A stretch of DNA of 42,153 nucleotides, taken from JAVBMU01 sp031551755 (GTDB lineage: Bacteria > Actinomycetota > Actinomycetes > Actinomycetales > Cellulomonadaceae). The stretch spans positions 1 through 42,153 of the forward strand of contig JAVBNE010000009.1 in the NCBI GenBank assembly GCA_031551755.1, read 5' to 3'. A model generated the notes under the pieces. The model worked only from the letters and a program-made list of their open reading frames with translations, had not been told where the DNA came from and ran no database searches. The translations under genes were made by a program, and so were the position numbers. Positions 22,415-31,166 of this stretch are shown piece by piece (position 1 is the first letter of the stretch; every line of letters begins with the position of its first letter).

Positions 22415-23529
22415 TGACCGAGGCAACTCCCCGGCCTGAGGCGACGCCCCAGCCTGAGGCGACTCCGGCACCCATCGTGACGGTGCCCGCACAACGACGT
22501 CCGCGTGGCCTGCCGGTCGTGCGGCAGCTGCGGCAGAGCGTGGGGCTGCAACGCGGCATGCTCATCGCTGGCCTGGTGCTCACGACGGTCTTTCTGTTCA
22601 CGGCGGTCTTCGCGCCGCTGCTCGCCCCCTACGGATACAGCCAGCTGGAGGACTCGAACGGGATGTTCGGGTCACAGATGGCGCCGTCCTCGGAGCACCT
22701 GCTCGGCACGACCGTCGGCGGCTACGACGTGCTGTCCCGAGTCATCTGGGGCGCGCGCACCGCCGCGCTGGTCATCGTGGTGGCCATCGCGGCCTCGATC
22801 GTGATCGGCGTTCTTATCGGTTTGCTGTCGGGCTACTTCGGCGGGGTGCTCGACCGCATTCTCGTGGTGATCTGCGACGCGATCTACGCCTTCCCGTCCC
22901 TGCTGTTGGCCATCTTGATGGCGATCGTGATCTCTGGTGGGCAGTCGAGCATGTGGGGCGGCATCCTGGCTGCCGCATTGTCCATCACGGTGGTGTTCAT
23001 CCCACAGTACTTCCGGGTGATCCGGGCCGAAGTCGTCCGGATCAAGGGGGAGGCGTTCGTCGACTCGGCTCGCGTGCTCGGCGCCTCCCACCGGCGGATC
23101 ATGTTCCGGCACATCCTGCGCAACGCGACCCGCACATTGCCCCTGATCGTCACCCTGAACGCCTCCGAGTCCATCCTCACGCTGGCGGGCCTCGGCTTCC
23201 TCGGTTTCGGCATCGAACCGTCCAAGGCCGCCGAGTGGGGGTATGACCTCAACAAGGCCATCTCCGACGTGACCTCCGGGATCTGGTGGACGTCGATGTT
23301 CCCCGGGTTGGCGATCGTGCTCGTGGTGCTCGGCATCACCCTGGTCGGGGAGTCGCTCAACGACCTCGCTGACCCACGGCTGCGTTCCCGGCGGGCCGCC
23401 GCCGAGGTATCCGGGAATGTCGCGGAAACCTCCGTCGTGCCCGGCGGGGCGCTGCACGCCCCCGGCGGCGTGGACGGACTCGAGGGGCCTGGAACGCTCG
23501 GCAACGAAGGAATCGAGGTGCGCAGATGA
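22414..23529 (+). CDS. ABC transporter permease, DppC/OppC type
   Basis: A 371-aa protein. An N-terminal Pro-rich repeat (EATPRPEATPQPEATPAP) precedes the first helix; then comes the OppC-type block HLLGTTVGGYDVLSRVIWGA, which marks this subunit. The EAA loop is DSARVLGASHRRIMFRHIL, followed by a LAGLGFLGFGIEPSKAAEWG motif. The stop overlaps the ATPase start (ATGA). It is partner of the preceding permease. Confidence 0.93.
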   Translation: MTEATPRPEATPQPEATPAPIVTVPAQRRPRGLPVVRQLRQSVGLQRGMLIAGLVLTTVFLFTAVFAPLLAPYGYSQLEDSNGMFGSQMAPSSEHLLGTTVGGYDVLSRVIWGARTAALVIVVAIAASIVIGVLIGLLSGYFGGVLDRILVVICDAIYAFPSLLLAILMAIVISGGQSSMWGGILAAALSITVVFIPQYFRVIRAEVVRIKGEAFVDSARVLGASHRRIMFRHILRNATRTLPLIVTLNASESILTLAGLGFLGFGIEPSKAAEWGYDLNKAISDVTSGIWWTSMFPGLAIVLVVLGITLVGESLNDLADPRLRSRRAAAEVSGNVAETSVVPGGALHAPGGVDGLEGPGTLGNEGIEVRR

Positions 23530-25331
23530 GTGGCGCAACGGAACCGGTCGAGGCGAGCGCCCCCCGGGGGGCCGACCCGGTCAAGACGGGCGCCCCGGGT
23601 GCGGCCGAACCCGTCACCCCAGGCGCTCAGGGCGCGGCCGAGCCGATCGTCCGGATCGAGGACCTGGCGGTGTCCTTCGCGACCGACGCCGGGAATGTCC
23701 GGGCCGTCGACGGGGTGAGCCTGTCGGTGGCCCCGGGCGAGGTGCTGGCGATCGTGGGGGAGTCCGGCTCCGGCAAGACGGTCACGGCCAAGTCGATCCT
23801 CGGCCTGCTGCCGCTCACGGCCACGTCGCGGGGAGCGGTCATCCTGGCCAGTCGCGACGGAGGCGACCCGCACGACGTCATCACGCTCGACCAGGCCGGT
23901 CTCCAGCAGGTGCGTGGGCCGGATGTCGCGATGGTCTTCCAGGAGCCGTCGGCCGCGCTGAACCCGGTGTTCACCGTCGGCTGGCAGATCATCGAAGGTT
24001 TGCGGGCGCACGGCAAGATCTCCAAGCGGGCCGCGCGTCGCAAGGCCATCGACATCCTGGAGCGCGTGGGCATTCCTGACGCCGCGACCCGCATCGATCA
24101 CTACCCGCATGAGTTCTCGGGCGGCCAGAAGCAGCGCATCATCATCGCGATGGCGCTGGTCCTGGATCCGGGCCTGATCGTCGCCGATGAGCCCACCACG
24201 GCACTGGATGTCACGGTGCAGGCCGAGATCCTCGACCTGCTGCGGCGCTGCCGTGACGAGTTCGGCACGGCGATCGTGCTGATCACCCACAACATGGGCG
24301 TCGTCGCGGACCTCGCCGACCGGGTCGCCGTGATGTATCAGGGCAAGCTCGTGGAGCAGGCCCCGGCGCGCGAACTCTTCGCCAACCCGCAGGCTGAGTA
24401 CACCAAGAAGCTGCTGTCGTCCGTACCGAAGATCGGCGGCGGCACAGCCAACGCCCAAGCCCGCGTTCAGGCCCGCGAAGCCGACTGGGCCACGGGCACC
24501 CCGGTGGTCAAGGCCAAGGGGCTGGAGATCACCTACCCGGGCCGGCTCGGCCGGCCACCGTTCCACGCCGTGCGCGGCGTCGATCTGGTGATCCGCCCAG
24601 GTGAGGTGCTGGGGTTGGTCGGCGAATCCGGCTCGGGTAAGACGACGATCGGCCGGGCAGTGGCCGGGTTGACACCGGTGACCGGGGGATCACTGGAGGT
24701 GCTCGGGGTCCAGATGAGTGGTGCCCGGGACGCCCAGGTGCGGCCCATCCGTTCGCGGATCGGCTTCGTCTTCCAGGACCCTGCGACGAGCTTCAACCCT
24801 CTGCTGACCATCGCCGAATGCGTGGCCGAGCCGTTGGTGATCCACGGCCGGGGATCGGGGGAGGCCAGGGAGAAGCGGGTCAACGAGTTGTTGGAGGCCG
24901 TGCAGCTGCCGCGATCGTATGGGGCGCGCTACCCCCATGAGTTGTCCGGTGGGCAGCGACAGCGGGCGTCGTTGGCTCGTGCGTTGGCCCTCGACCCGGA
25001 GTTGCTGATCGCGGATGAGCCGACGTCGGCGCTGGACGTGTCGGTCCAGGCCCGGGTGCTGGAACTCTTCTCGGAACTGCAACGCGAACTCGGTTTCGCC
25101 TGCCTGTTCATCTCGCACGACCTGGCGGTGATCGACCTGCTCGCCGACCGGATCGCGGTGCTGTATCGCGGGGAGCTGGTCGAGGAGGGGACCGGGGCGC
25201 AGGTGCTCGGCGCCCCCCGCGACCCGTACACCCAGCGGCTGCTGGCCTCGCTGCCGGTGCCGGACCCGGTGGCCCAAGCCGAGCGACGCGAGGCGCTGCG
25301 AGAGCTGATGGCTGCGGAGAGGATTCGGTAG
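23526..25331 (+). CDS. Fused double ABC ATPase (DppD-DppF type)
   Basis: A 601-aa protein joining two ATPase domains. Domain 1: Walker A GESGSGKT at 78-85, signature FSGGQKQR, Walker B LIVADEPTTALD. Domain 2: Walker A GESGSGKTT, signature LSGGQRQR, Walker B LLIADEPTSALD. Each ends with the oligopeptide-type C-terminal region (YTKKLLSSVP; YTQRLLASLP). In many bacteria these are two genes; fusion into one is common in Actinomycetota. The first ~40 residues are an Ala/Pro/Gly repeat of unknown role. It powers import through the two permeases. Confidence 0.93.
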   Translation: MSGATEPVEASAPRGADPVKTGAPGAAEPVTPGAQGAAEPIVRIEDLAVSFATDAGNVRAVDGVSLSVAPGEVLAIVGESGSGKTVTAKSILGLLPLTATSRGAVILASRDGGDPHDVITLDQAGLQQVRGPDVAMVFQEPSAALNPVFTVGWQIIEGLRAHGKISKRAARRKAIDILERVGIPDAATRIDHYPHEFSGGQKQRIIIAMALVLDPGLIVADEPTTALDVTVQAEILDLLRRCRDEFGTAIVLITHNMGVVADLADRVAVMYQGKLVEQAPARELFANPQAEYTKKLLSSVPKIGGGTANAQARVQAREADWATGTPVVKAKGLEITYPGRLGRPPFHAVRGVDLVIRPGEVLGLVGESGSGKTTIGRAVAGLTPVTGGSLEVLGVQMSGARDAQVRPIRSRIGFVFQDPATSFNPLLTIAECVAEPLVIHGRGSGEAREKRVNELLEAVQLPRSYGARYPHELSGGQRQRASLARALALDPELLIADEPTSALDVSVQARVLELFSELQRELGFACLFISHDLAVIDLLADRIAVLYRGELVEEGTGAQVLGAPRDPYTQRLLASLPVPDPVAQAERREALRELMAAERIR

Positions 25332-25354
25332 GGATACGGCCCGGCTTGCTCTAG

Positions 25355-25567
25355 TCGCCGAAGCCGCAGAAGTACCGCGACGTAGCGCGGTTCTTGCGGA
25401 GCCAAGGTCGGGTGCTCTTGCGGGGCGGCAAGGGGTCGCATCAGATTTGGGGCGACCCGGAGGACAACACCAAGAAGATCAGCCTCCCGGCCCATGGTGA
25501 GGTCAGTGCTGGGATTGTTGGGCAGATCATCGGGGCATTTCCGGCTACGCCACCAGGATGGAGGTAG
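25355..25567 (+). pseudogene. HicA-family mRNA-interferase toxin without a visible start codon
   Basis: Seventy open codons match HicA: KYRDVARFLRSQG (first helix), LLRGGKGSHQIWG with the catalytic-type His, and SLPAHGEVSAGIVGQI. The codon just before the open stretch is TAG (25352-25354), exactly where ATG would be expected. The only in-frame starts inside are TTG 25394 and GTG 25412, and both remove the first helix. The toxin has therefore probably lost its start, or uses a non-standard one. It is followed 4 nt later by the HicB-like gene. Confidence 0.7.
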
Positions 25568-25571
25568 GCCG

Positions 25572-25973
25572 ATGACCAGCTACTCGGTAGAAGCTTGGCG
25601 AGATGGCAAGTGGTGGACTTTCGAGATTGTCACCCACACGGCGTCCTCTCCAACAGGGCACCCCATTGTGGCGATGGGACAGGCTCGCAGGGCGGCTGAC
25701 GTCGCCACCGAAGCCCGTCATCTCGCCGCATTGTGGACTGATGCCAATGAGGAAGACATCGCCGTGCACGTCGTCTGGCGGATTGGCGATGAGGTGCAGG
25801 CTGCGGTTCAGCGCGCCGAGGAACGTGATGCTGCTGGGCGTGCTGCCCTGAGCGAGGCGGCCGCATTGCGGCGCCAGGTCGTGCACACAATGCGGGCGGC
25901 AGGAATCACTGCCGCCGATACCGCTACGGTTCTTGGCGTGTCACCACAACGTGTGAGTCAGCTCGCGCGGTAG
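25572..25973 (+). CDS. HicB-like antitoxin with C-terminal helix-turn-helix
   Basis: A 133-aa protein. The N-terminal strand YSVEAWRDGKWWTFEI has the HicB pattern. The middle is an acidic helical part, and the C-terminus AAGITAADTATVLGVSPQRVSQLAR is a helix-turn-helix for binding the module's own promoter. ATG 25572 is supported by GGAGG at 25559-25564, which lies inside the end of the HicA frame. The gene is intact although its partner looks broken, as expected if an antitoxin survives toxin loss. Confidence 0.75.
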   Translation: MTSYSVEAWRDGKWWTFEIVTHTASSPTGHPIVAMGQARRAADVATEARHLAALWTDANEEDIAVHVVWRIGDEVQAAVQRAEERDAAGRAALSEAAALRRQVVHTMRAAGITAADTATVLGVSPQRVSQLAR

Positions 25974-26021
25974 CCGCTGCCCGCGCTGCCGGTGCGCGCA
26001 CTCGTCGTGTAGCCCGCCGCG

Positions 26022-26828
26022 CTAGGTCACCCCGAGCGCTTTCAGCCACTCGTCGGGCACCAGTGCGTATCCGACGAAAGCCACGATGTCGAGAAGGGTG
26101 TGGGCGATGACCAGCGGCAGCACCCGGCGCCGTCCCCACCGGCTCGTGTAGAACCAGGAGAACACGACCCCCATCACGACGTTGCCGAAGAACGGTCCAT
26201 AGCCCTGGTAGAGGTGGTACGAGCCGCGCAGCAGGGAGCTGGCCGCGATGAACGCCGGCCGGCGCCAACGAAGGTCCGCGGTGCGTTCGTAGAGGTACCC
26301 GACCGCGATCACCTCCTCGATGAGGCCGTTCTTCAGCGCCGCGAGGATCAGCACCGGGATGGTCCACCAGGCAGCGTTTAACGCCGACGCCTGCACCTCC
26401 ACCGTGATCCCCATCGCCCGGCCGAGTGCATAGAACGCGAGCCCCGGGATACCGATCCCAGCCGCCAATGCGAAACCCCAGCCGAGGTCCCGGCCGGGCC
26501 GGGCCAGGTTGAACCCGATCGCCTGCGTCGCCGACCGGCCCCGGGCGCTGAGCAGGTACAGCGCGAGCGCGACCGGCATCAGCACGAAGACGATCTCGAC
26601 GAGCTGATAGGTCAAGTCCAAGTACGGCCGTGGGGACCGGCTGACGTTGATCGCCGTCGACTGCTGCGACAGCGGCGGACCGGCCGTCAACTTGGCGATC
26701 AGGCTGATCACCGCATACACGGCTGACTGACCCAGGGACAGCCCCAGGACGATCCAGATCTCCGCGGTGATTCGCCGTCGGCCGGCAGCCGTGAGCGGTT
26801 TGCCGGCCGGCGGTGCGGTTGAAGTCAC
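26022..26828 (-). CDS. CPBP-family intramembrane metalloprotease
   Basis: A 268-aa polytopic protein with the CPBP (Rce1-like) motifs in order: a Glu pair in LIEEVIAVGYLYE, a His in SLLRGSYHLYQG, and the last His/Asp in VIAHTLLDIVAF. These residues form the glutamate-type active site within the membrane. The family handles prenylated proteins in eukaryotes and bacteriocin self-protection or signalling in bacteria; its role here is unknown. GTG 26828 is chosen because TATAAC lies 6 nt upstream with no ribosome site; ATG 26876 is an alternative. Confidence 0.88.
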   Translation of the reverse strand: MTSTAPPAGKPLTAAGRRRITAEIWIVLGLSLGQSAVYAVISLIAKLTAGPPLSQQSTAINVSRSPRPYLDLTYQLVEIVFVLMPVALALYLLSARGRSATQAIGFNLARPGRDLGWGFALAAGIGIPGLAFYALGRAMGITVEVQASALNAAWWTIPVLILAALKNGLIEEVIAVGYLYERTADLRWRRPAFIAASSLLRGSYHLYQGYGPFFGNVVMGVVFSWFYTSRWGRRRVLPLVIAHTLLDIVAFVGYALVPDEWLKALGVT

Positions 26829-26834
26829 GCCTTC

Positions 26835-26840
26835 GTTATA
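26835..26840 (-). promoter_or_regulatory. Candidate -10 for leaderless CPBP protease mRNA
   Basis: TATAAC on the minus strand ends 6 nt before GTG 26828, placing transcription start at the GTG. It falls inside the longer open frame starting at 26876, which argues against that longer start. Confidence 0.5.
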
Positions 26841-27023
26841 ACACCGGGCGCGTGTCCCACGGCCTCCGGCCGGCATCTACCCGATCACGGGAACGGGCGA
26901 ACCACCGGAACAGTCGGCGCCCTGGGCGACGGTTCCACGATCCGTCCCTTCCCAGTTGTCTTCCGGTTCAAGACACCACCGACCGGTGGCGTCACATGAG
27001 ACGAAAGTACTAAGAAGAATGAT

Positions 27024-29435
27024 CTAGCTGGTACTGCGTAGTCGCAAGGAGTTGGACACCACAAGAACCGAGCTGGCGGCCATCGCGGCGCCGGCGATCA
27101 TCGGGTTCAGCAGCCCGGTCGCCGCGAGCGGAATCGCTGCCACGTTGTAGGCGAATGCCCAGAAGAGGTTCTGCTTGATCACCCTCAGGGTCCGCCGGGA
27201 GAGCCGAATGGCGGTGGCGGCGCTCCGGAGGTCGCCGCGGACCAGGGTGATGTCGCTGGCCTCGATGGCGACGTCGGTGCCGGTCCCCATTGCCAGCCCC
27301 AGGTCGGCGGTGGCGAGTGCGGCCGCATCGTTGACGCCGTCGCCGACCATGGCCACGACCTTGCCGTCCGCCGCGAGGCCGGTCACCGTCGCGACCTTCT
27401 GGTCGGGCAGGACCCGCGCGATCACATCGCTTTCGGCGATCCCCACCGCACGTGCCGCGTGCAGTGCGGCGCCTTCGCCGTCGCCCGTCAGGAGATAGGG
27501 CCGCAGGCCCAGGTCGCGCAGCTCGGTCACGGCCGCCGCGGATGTCACCTTGACCGGATCGCGCAGGACCAGGACGGCCCGCGCGGTCCCCGCCCAGCCG
27601 GCGACCACCGCCGTGCCGCCATCGTCCTCGGCCGTGCCGAAGGCGTCCGCGAGTGCCGGCGGCAGGTCGGTGTCGACCGTCTCAAGCCAGGCCGGCTGGC
27701 CGATGACGACCCGCTGGGCAGTCAGGGAGAGGTCCGAACGGGCTTTGCGGATCACGGCCTCGACGCCGCCTCCGGGCACGCTGCGGAAGTCGAAGGCGTG
27801 CAGTGACCCGATGGCCGCGCCGTCCGCCTCGTACTCGACCTGCGCGCGGGCTGCCGCAACGATGGCGTGGGCGATCGGGTGTTCACTGTGGGATTCGACG
27901 GCGGCCGCGAGCGCCAGCGCTTCCCGGGCGAGGCTGCCGTCCGGGTCGTCGTCGGCGACGATCACGGATTCGAGTCGCATGGCACCCTCGGTCACCGTGC
28001 CGGTCTTGTCCAGCACGATGGTGTCGACGCGGCGGGTCGACTCCAGGATCTCTGGTCCCTTGATGAGGATGCCGAGCTGGGCTCCTCGGCCGCTGCCGAC
28101 CAGCAGCGCGGTGGGGGTGGCGAGGCCCAGCGCACAGGGGCAGGCGATGATCAGGACGGCGACCGCTGCCGTGAAGGCGGTGGCGACAGCTGCGCCGGTG
28201 AGCAGCCATACAGCGAGCGTGACGATCGCGATGATCAGGACGACCGGCACGAAGACCGCCGAGATCCGGTCGGCCAAGCGCTGCACGGGAGCCTTGCCGG
28301 TCTGCGCACGGGCGACGAGTTGCCCGATCTGCGCGAAGGTCGTCGCGTCGCCGACTCGGGTGGCCCGCACGAGCAACGACCCGGAGGTGTTCAGGGTCGC
28401 GCCGGTCACCTGGTCGCCGGGGCCGACGTCGACGGGGACGGGTTCGCCCGTCAGCAGGGAGGTGTCCAGTGCGCTCGACCCTTCGACGACCTCGCCGTCG
28501 GTGGCGATCTTCTCCCCGGGGCGCACCCAGAAGAGGTCGCCCACCTGGAGTGCGCTGGCCGCGATCCGTTCGGTGCGGGGCAGGCCGTCGGGGCCGGTTG
28601 CGGGATGACCCTGAGGGGTCAGTAGCACTCGCTCGGCTTCCTTGGCCCCGAGTTCCAGCAGGGCACGTAGCGCATCGCCGGCCCGGCGTTTGGACCGGGA
28701 CTCGGCATAGCGCCCCGCGAGCAGGAAGGTGGTGACGACGGTCGCGACCTCGAAGTACAGCTCAGGCATGGACCCGGCGTGGCCGCGAGCCGGGATCAGC
28801 GTCGGGTTCATCCGCATCCCGGGTTCCCCGGCGCCGCCCCAGAGCAGCGCCCACAGGGACCAGGCTGTCGCGGCGATCACGCCGAGGGAGACCAGGGTGT
28901 CCATGGTGGACGCACCGTGGCGGGCGGCCCGGAAGGCGGCCACGTGGAACGGCCACGCCGCCCACGTCACCACGGGCAGTGCGAGGGCGGCGACCAGCCA
29001 TTGCCAGCCGTCGAATTGCCAGGCCGGCACCATCGAAAGGGCCACGACCGGGACGGCAAGCATCGCCGCAACCAGGAGACGGTTGCGCAGGGGATCGGCC
29101 GGGGAAGCGGCGGGTACCGCTTCGGCCGAGGTGGTGGGCGGCTCGGGTGCGGCATCAGGTGCGGGAGTCTGTGGTGGGGCAGCGGTCCGGGGTGCCTCGG
29201 CGGGTGCCGTCACGGGTTCCCGGCGACGCGAGACCGTCGCCTGGTAGCCGGCCCGCTCGACGGCCGCGATCAACTCGGCGTCGTTCACAGGTTGGGTCAG
29301 GACGAGGTGAGCGGTTTCCAGCGGAAGATTGACGGTAGCGGTGACACCTTCCACCCGGTTCAACCGCTTCTCGACGCGGGCGACGCAGGAGGCGCAGGTC
29401 ATCCCGGCGACGGCCAAGTCGACTTCGAGGGTCAT
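27024..29435 (-). CDS. copA: Copper-exporting P1B-type ATPase
   Basis: An 803-aa protein. The N-terminal metal-binding domain has GMTCASC (Cys14, Cys17). A Pro/Ala linker leads to the membrane pump: TGE at 329-331, the CPC metal-transport motif at 432-434, DKTGT with the phosphorylated Asp476, the SEHP motif of the nucleotide domain, and GDGVNDAAAL. CPC with the csoR/copZ context says Cu(I) export. ATG 29435 is chosen over 29471 because AGGAGG lies 5 nt upstream. It is the last gene of the csoR-copZ-copA unit. Confidence 0.95.
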   Translation of the reverse strand: MTLEVDLAVAGMTCASCVARVEKRLNRVEGVTATVNLPLETAHLVLTQPVNDAELIAAVERAGYQATVSRRREPVTAPAEAPRTAAPPQTPAPDAAPEPPTTSAEAVPAASPADPLRNRLLVAAMLAVPVVALSMVPAWQFDGWQWLVAALALPVVTWAAWPFHVAAFRAARHGASTMDTLVSLGVIAATAWSLWALLWGGAGEPGMRMNPTLIPARGHAGSMPELYFEVATVVTTFLLAGRYAESRSKRRAGDALRALLELGAKEAERVLLTPQGHPATGPDGLPRTERIAASALQVGDLFWVRPGEKIATDGEVVEGSSALDTSLLTGEPVPVDVGPGDQVTGATLNTSGSLLVRATRVGDATTFAQIGQLVARAQTGKAPVQRLADRISAVFVPVVLIIAIVTLAVWLLTGAAVATAFTAAVAVLIIACPCALGLATPTALLVGSGRGAQLGILIKGPEILESTRRVDTIVLDKTGTVTEGAMRLESVIVADDDPDGSLAREALALAAAVESHSEHPIAHAIVAAARAQVEYEADGAAIGSLHAFDFRSVPGGGVEAVIRKARSDLSLTAQRVVIGQPAWLETVDTDLPPALADAFGTAEDDGGTAVVAGWAGTARAVLVLRDPVKVTSAAAVTELRDLGLRPYLLTGDGEGAALHAARAVGIAESDVIARVLPDQKVATVTGLAADGKVVAMVGDGVNDAAALATADLGLAMGTGTDVAIEASDITLVRGDLRSAATAIRLSRRTLRVIKQNLFWAFAYNVAAIPLAATGLLNPMIAGAAMAASSVLVVSNSLRLRSTS

Positions 29436-29494
29436 CCGGGCCTCCTGCGAGCGGGACCTGGCCGCGGGCACGGACCCGCGGCCAGGGGAAAGGA

Positions 29495-29962
29495 TCAGTT
29501 CTGGGGCGGGACGGAGAGCGTGTAGGTGCCCTGGTCAGCACTGTAGGAGGGTCCGGCGCCACCGCCACCGCAGCCACAACCGCCGCAACCGCATCCTCCG
29601 GCGGGTTCCTCGGCCTCGACCCTGGCGGCGACTTCCGCGGCTGCCAGGGTGGCCGTTGTCTCGCCGGAATCGGAGGCGTGTGCGGCTCGGATCTCATCGG
29701 CGTGGGAGGACGCCTCGGTTGCCTGCGCGTCCTGCCGCACGGTGATGGTCGCGATGTCGTAGCCGGCCTCGTCCACCGCCTCGCGGAGAGCCGCCTCGTC
29801 CAGGGGGTTGTCGGAGAAGACCGTCACCTGTGAGGTGCCCTCGGAGTCCAGCTTGACCGTGACGTTCTCCACGCCGGTCACCGCCTCCAATTCGGTGGTC
29901 ACGTGGGAGACGCAGTTGCCGCAGGTCATGCCGGTCACGCCGAGTGTGGTCACAGTGCTCAT
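29495..29962 (-). CDS. copZ: Copper chaperone CopZ-like protein with Cys/Gly-rich tail
   Basis: A 155-aa protein, about twice the usual CopZ length. Residues 1-75 are a normal heavy-metal-associated domain with GMTCGNC (Cys14, Cys17). An acidic Ala-rich helix follows (~80-120). The tail then has CGCGGCGC (Cys 124, 126, 129, 131) inside a Gly run, and ends in an aromatic YTLSVPPQN. The first domain should pass Cu(I) to the ATPase downstream. The tail looks like an extra metal-thiolate site or a store, which is inference. AAGGA precedes the ATG. The gap to csoR is 37 nt. Confidence 0.88.
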   Translation of the reverse strand: MSTVTTLGVTGMTCGNCVSHVTTELEAVTGVENVTVKLDSEGTSQVTVFSDNPLDEAALREAVDEAGYDIATITVRQDAQATEASSHADEIRAAHASDSGETTATLAAAEVAARVEAEEPAGGCGCGGCGCGGGGAGPSYSADQGTYTLSVPPQN

Positions 29963-29999
29963 GGTTTTCCTTCGTTGCTGGTGTTATGGAGAATGCCGG

Positions 30000-30338
30000 T
30001 CAGCTCCGGACGAGCCGGGCGATGGCGGTAGCGGCCTCCTGGACCTTGGCGGCCCCTTCGGCCTCGGATGCGCGCGCGGCTTCGAGCACGCAGTGGCGCA
30101 GGTGGTCCTCGACGAGGCCGATGCTGACGGCCTGGATCGCCTTGGTGACGGCGGCGACCTGAGTGAGGATGTCGATGCAATACACGTCCTCGTCGATCAT
30201 TCGTGCGATGCCGCGGACCTGGCCCTCGATGCGGTTCATCCGTTTGAGGTAGTCGGCCTTGGCGTCGGTGTACCCCGGGGGCATTCCGGCCGCACCGGTG
30301 GGTTGCCCCGGCGCGGCGGCTGGCGCCGTTGTCGTCAT
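30000..30338 (-). CDS. csoR: Copper-sensing transcriptional repressor CsoR
   Basis: A 112-aa protein with the three-helix CsoR/RcnR fold (YLKRMNRIEGQVRGIARMI). The Cu(I) ligands are all present with M. tuberculosis CsoR spacing: Cys54, His79, Cys83 (C-X24-H-X3-C). When copper binds, the protein leaves its operator. GGGAGGG lies 4 nt before ATG 30338. It heads the operon and two matching operator boxes lie directly upstream. Confidence 0.95.
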   Translation of the reverse strand: MTTTAPAAAPGQPTGAAGMPPGYTDAKADYLKRMNRIEGQVRGIARMIDEDVYCIDILTQVAAVTKAIQAVSIGLVEDHLRHCVLEAARASEAEGAAKVQEAATAIARLVRS

Positions 30339-30355
30339 GAGCCCTCCCTTTCCAA

Positions 30356-30407
30356 TACCCCCGGTGGGTACCTCGGATAGGCTACCCCCGTAGGGTATCG
30401 AGGTCAA
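30356..30407 (-). promoter_or_regulatory. csoR-copZ-copA promoter with two CsoR boxes
   Basis: On the minus strand TTGACC (30402-30407) and TAGCCT (30379-30384) are separated by 17 nt, a good housekeeping promoter. Two 15-nt boxes of form TACCC-N5-GGGTA are present: TACCCCCGTAGGGTA at 30383-30397, between -35 and -10, and TACCCCCGGTGGGTA at 30356-30370, at or just after the start point. Their form matches known CsoR operators, so copper-free CsoR should block the promoter at both. Confidence 0.85.
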
Positions 30408-30521
30408 GGGTCCATGGTCCTTGGCGCGCTTCGGCAGCGCACTCGGTATTCCATGAGGGTGCATGCCGCTATTCGTTGAAGTCTGCGCGACGAGCGTGGT
30501 GTGCAGAAAGGGGAGGGCACT

Positions 30522-31097
30522 GTGGAACCTCAGGTACGTGCAGTCGCCGAGACCGTCGACGAGGTGTGGTACTGGCCGGTGGTCCGTGGGGTCGTTGCGA
30601 TCGTCTTCGGTGCCATCGCAATCGTTTCGCCGGAGGTTACGACCCTCGCGGTGATGCTGGCGATCGGGGTGTTCGCCATCGTGGACGGTCTCGTCGAGTT
30701 CGCCTACGGGCTGGGGATGCGCCGTCGGCACCGTTCCTGGTCGGGGCATGTAGCGATCGGTGTGCTGGGGGTAGCGGTCGGGGTCACGTTGCTGGTTTGG
30801 CCGGTCAAGACCGCCGTGGTGCTGATCTGGCTGGTCGGCCTATGGGCGGTGCTGGCGGGTCTCGCGCAGGTGGTGCTGTGTGTGGTGCTGCGTACGGCTG
30901 GGTGGGTCGCGGGGGCGCTCGCCGGGGTCGTGATCGCCGCAGTCGGGGGAGTCGTCTTGGTCAACGTCGGGGTCGGGTTGTTGTCGATCGTGTGGCTCAT
31001 CGGATTGGGCGCGATCGCTTGGGGAGTCGCGCTGGTGGTCTTCGGCTGGGAGCTGCGACGGTTGGCGAAGGCCGGTGTGGCGCCGGACGCGCAATGA
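30522..31097 (+). CDS. HdeD-family (DUF308) membrane protein
   Basis: A 191-aa protein with six hydrophobic helices in three similar pairs, starting WYWPVVRGVVAIVFGAIAIV, the usual HdeD opening. In enteric bacteria HdeD is linked to acid tolerance; actinobacterial members are uncharacterised. GTG 30522 is preferred because GGGGAGGG lies 6 nt before it; GTG 30501 is upstream of that site. It ends 69 nt before cas3 and has no evident tie to CRISPR. Confidence 0.85.
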   Translation: MEPQVRAVAETVDEVWYWPVVRGVVAIVFGAIAIVSPEVTTLAVMLAIGVFAIVDGLVEFAYGLGMRRRHRSWSGHVAIGVLGVAVGVTLLVWPVKTAVVLIWLVGLWAVLAGLAQVVLCVVLRTAGWVAGALAGVVIAAVGGVVLVNVGVGLLSIVWLIGLGAIAWGVALVVFGWELRRLAKAGVAPDAQ

Positions 31098-31154
31098 GTC
31101 ATTGGTTCATCAAAACGATGCCAAGATGACGCTTCGTTCTTGCTGGTCTTCGGG

Positions 31155-31160
31155 TATGAA
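31155..31160 (+). promoter_or_regulatory. Candidate -10 of the cas operon
   Basis: TATGAA ends 6 nt before cas3 ATG 31167, with no Shine-Dalgarno sequence in front of the ATG. This fits a leaderless message beginning at cas3. The -35 region (around TTCGTT) is weak. Confidence 0.45.
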
Positions 31161-31166
31161 TAACCT

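Noticed and set aside
22884..24566. 560-codon minus-strand frame across the permease and ATPase genes
   Set aside because: It runs antisense to two well-recognised ABC genes and crosses their junction; no family features are seen.
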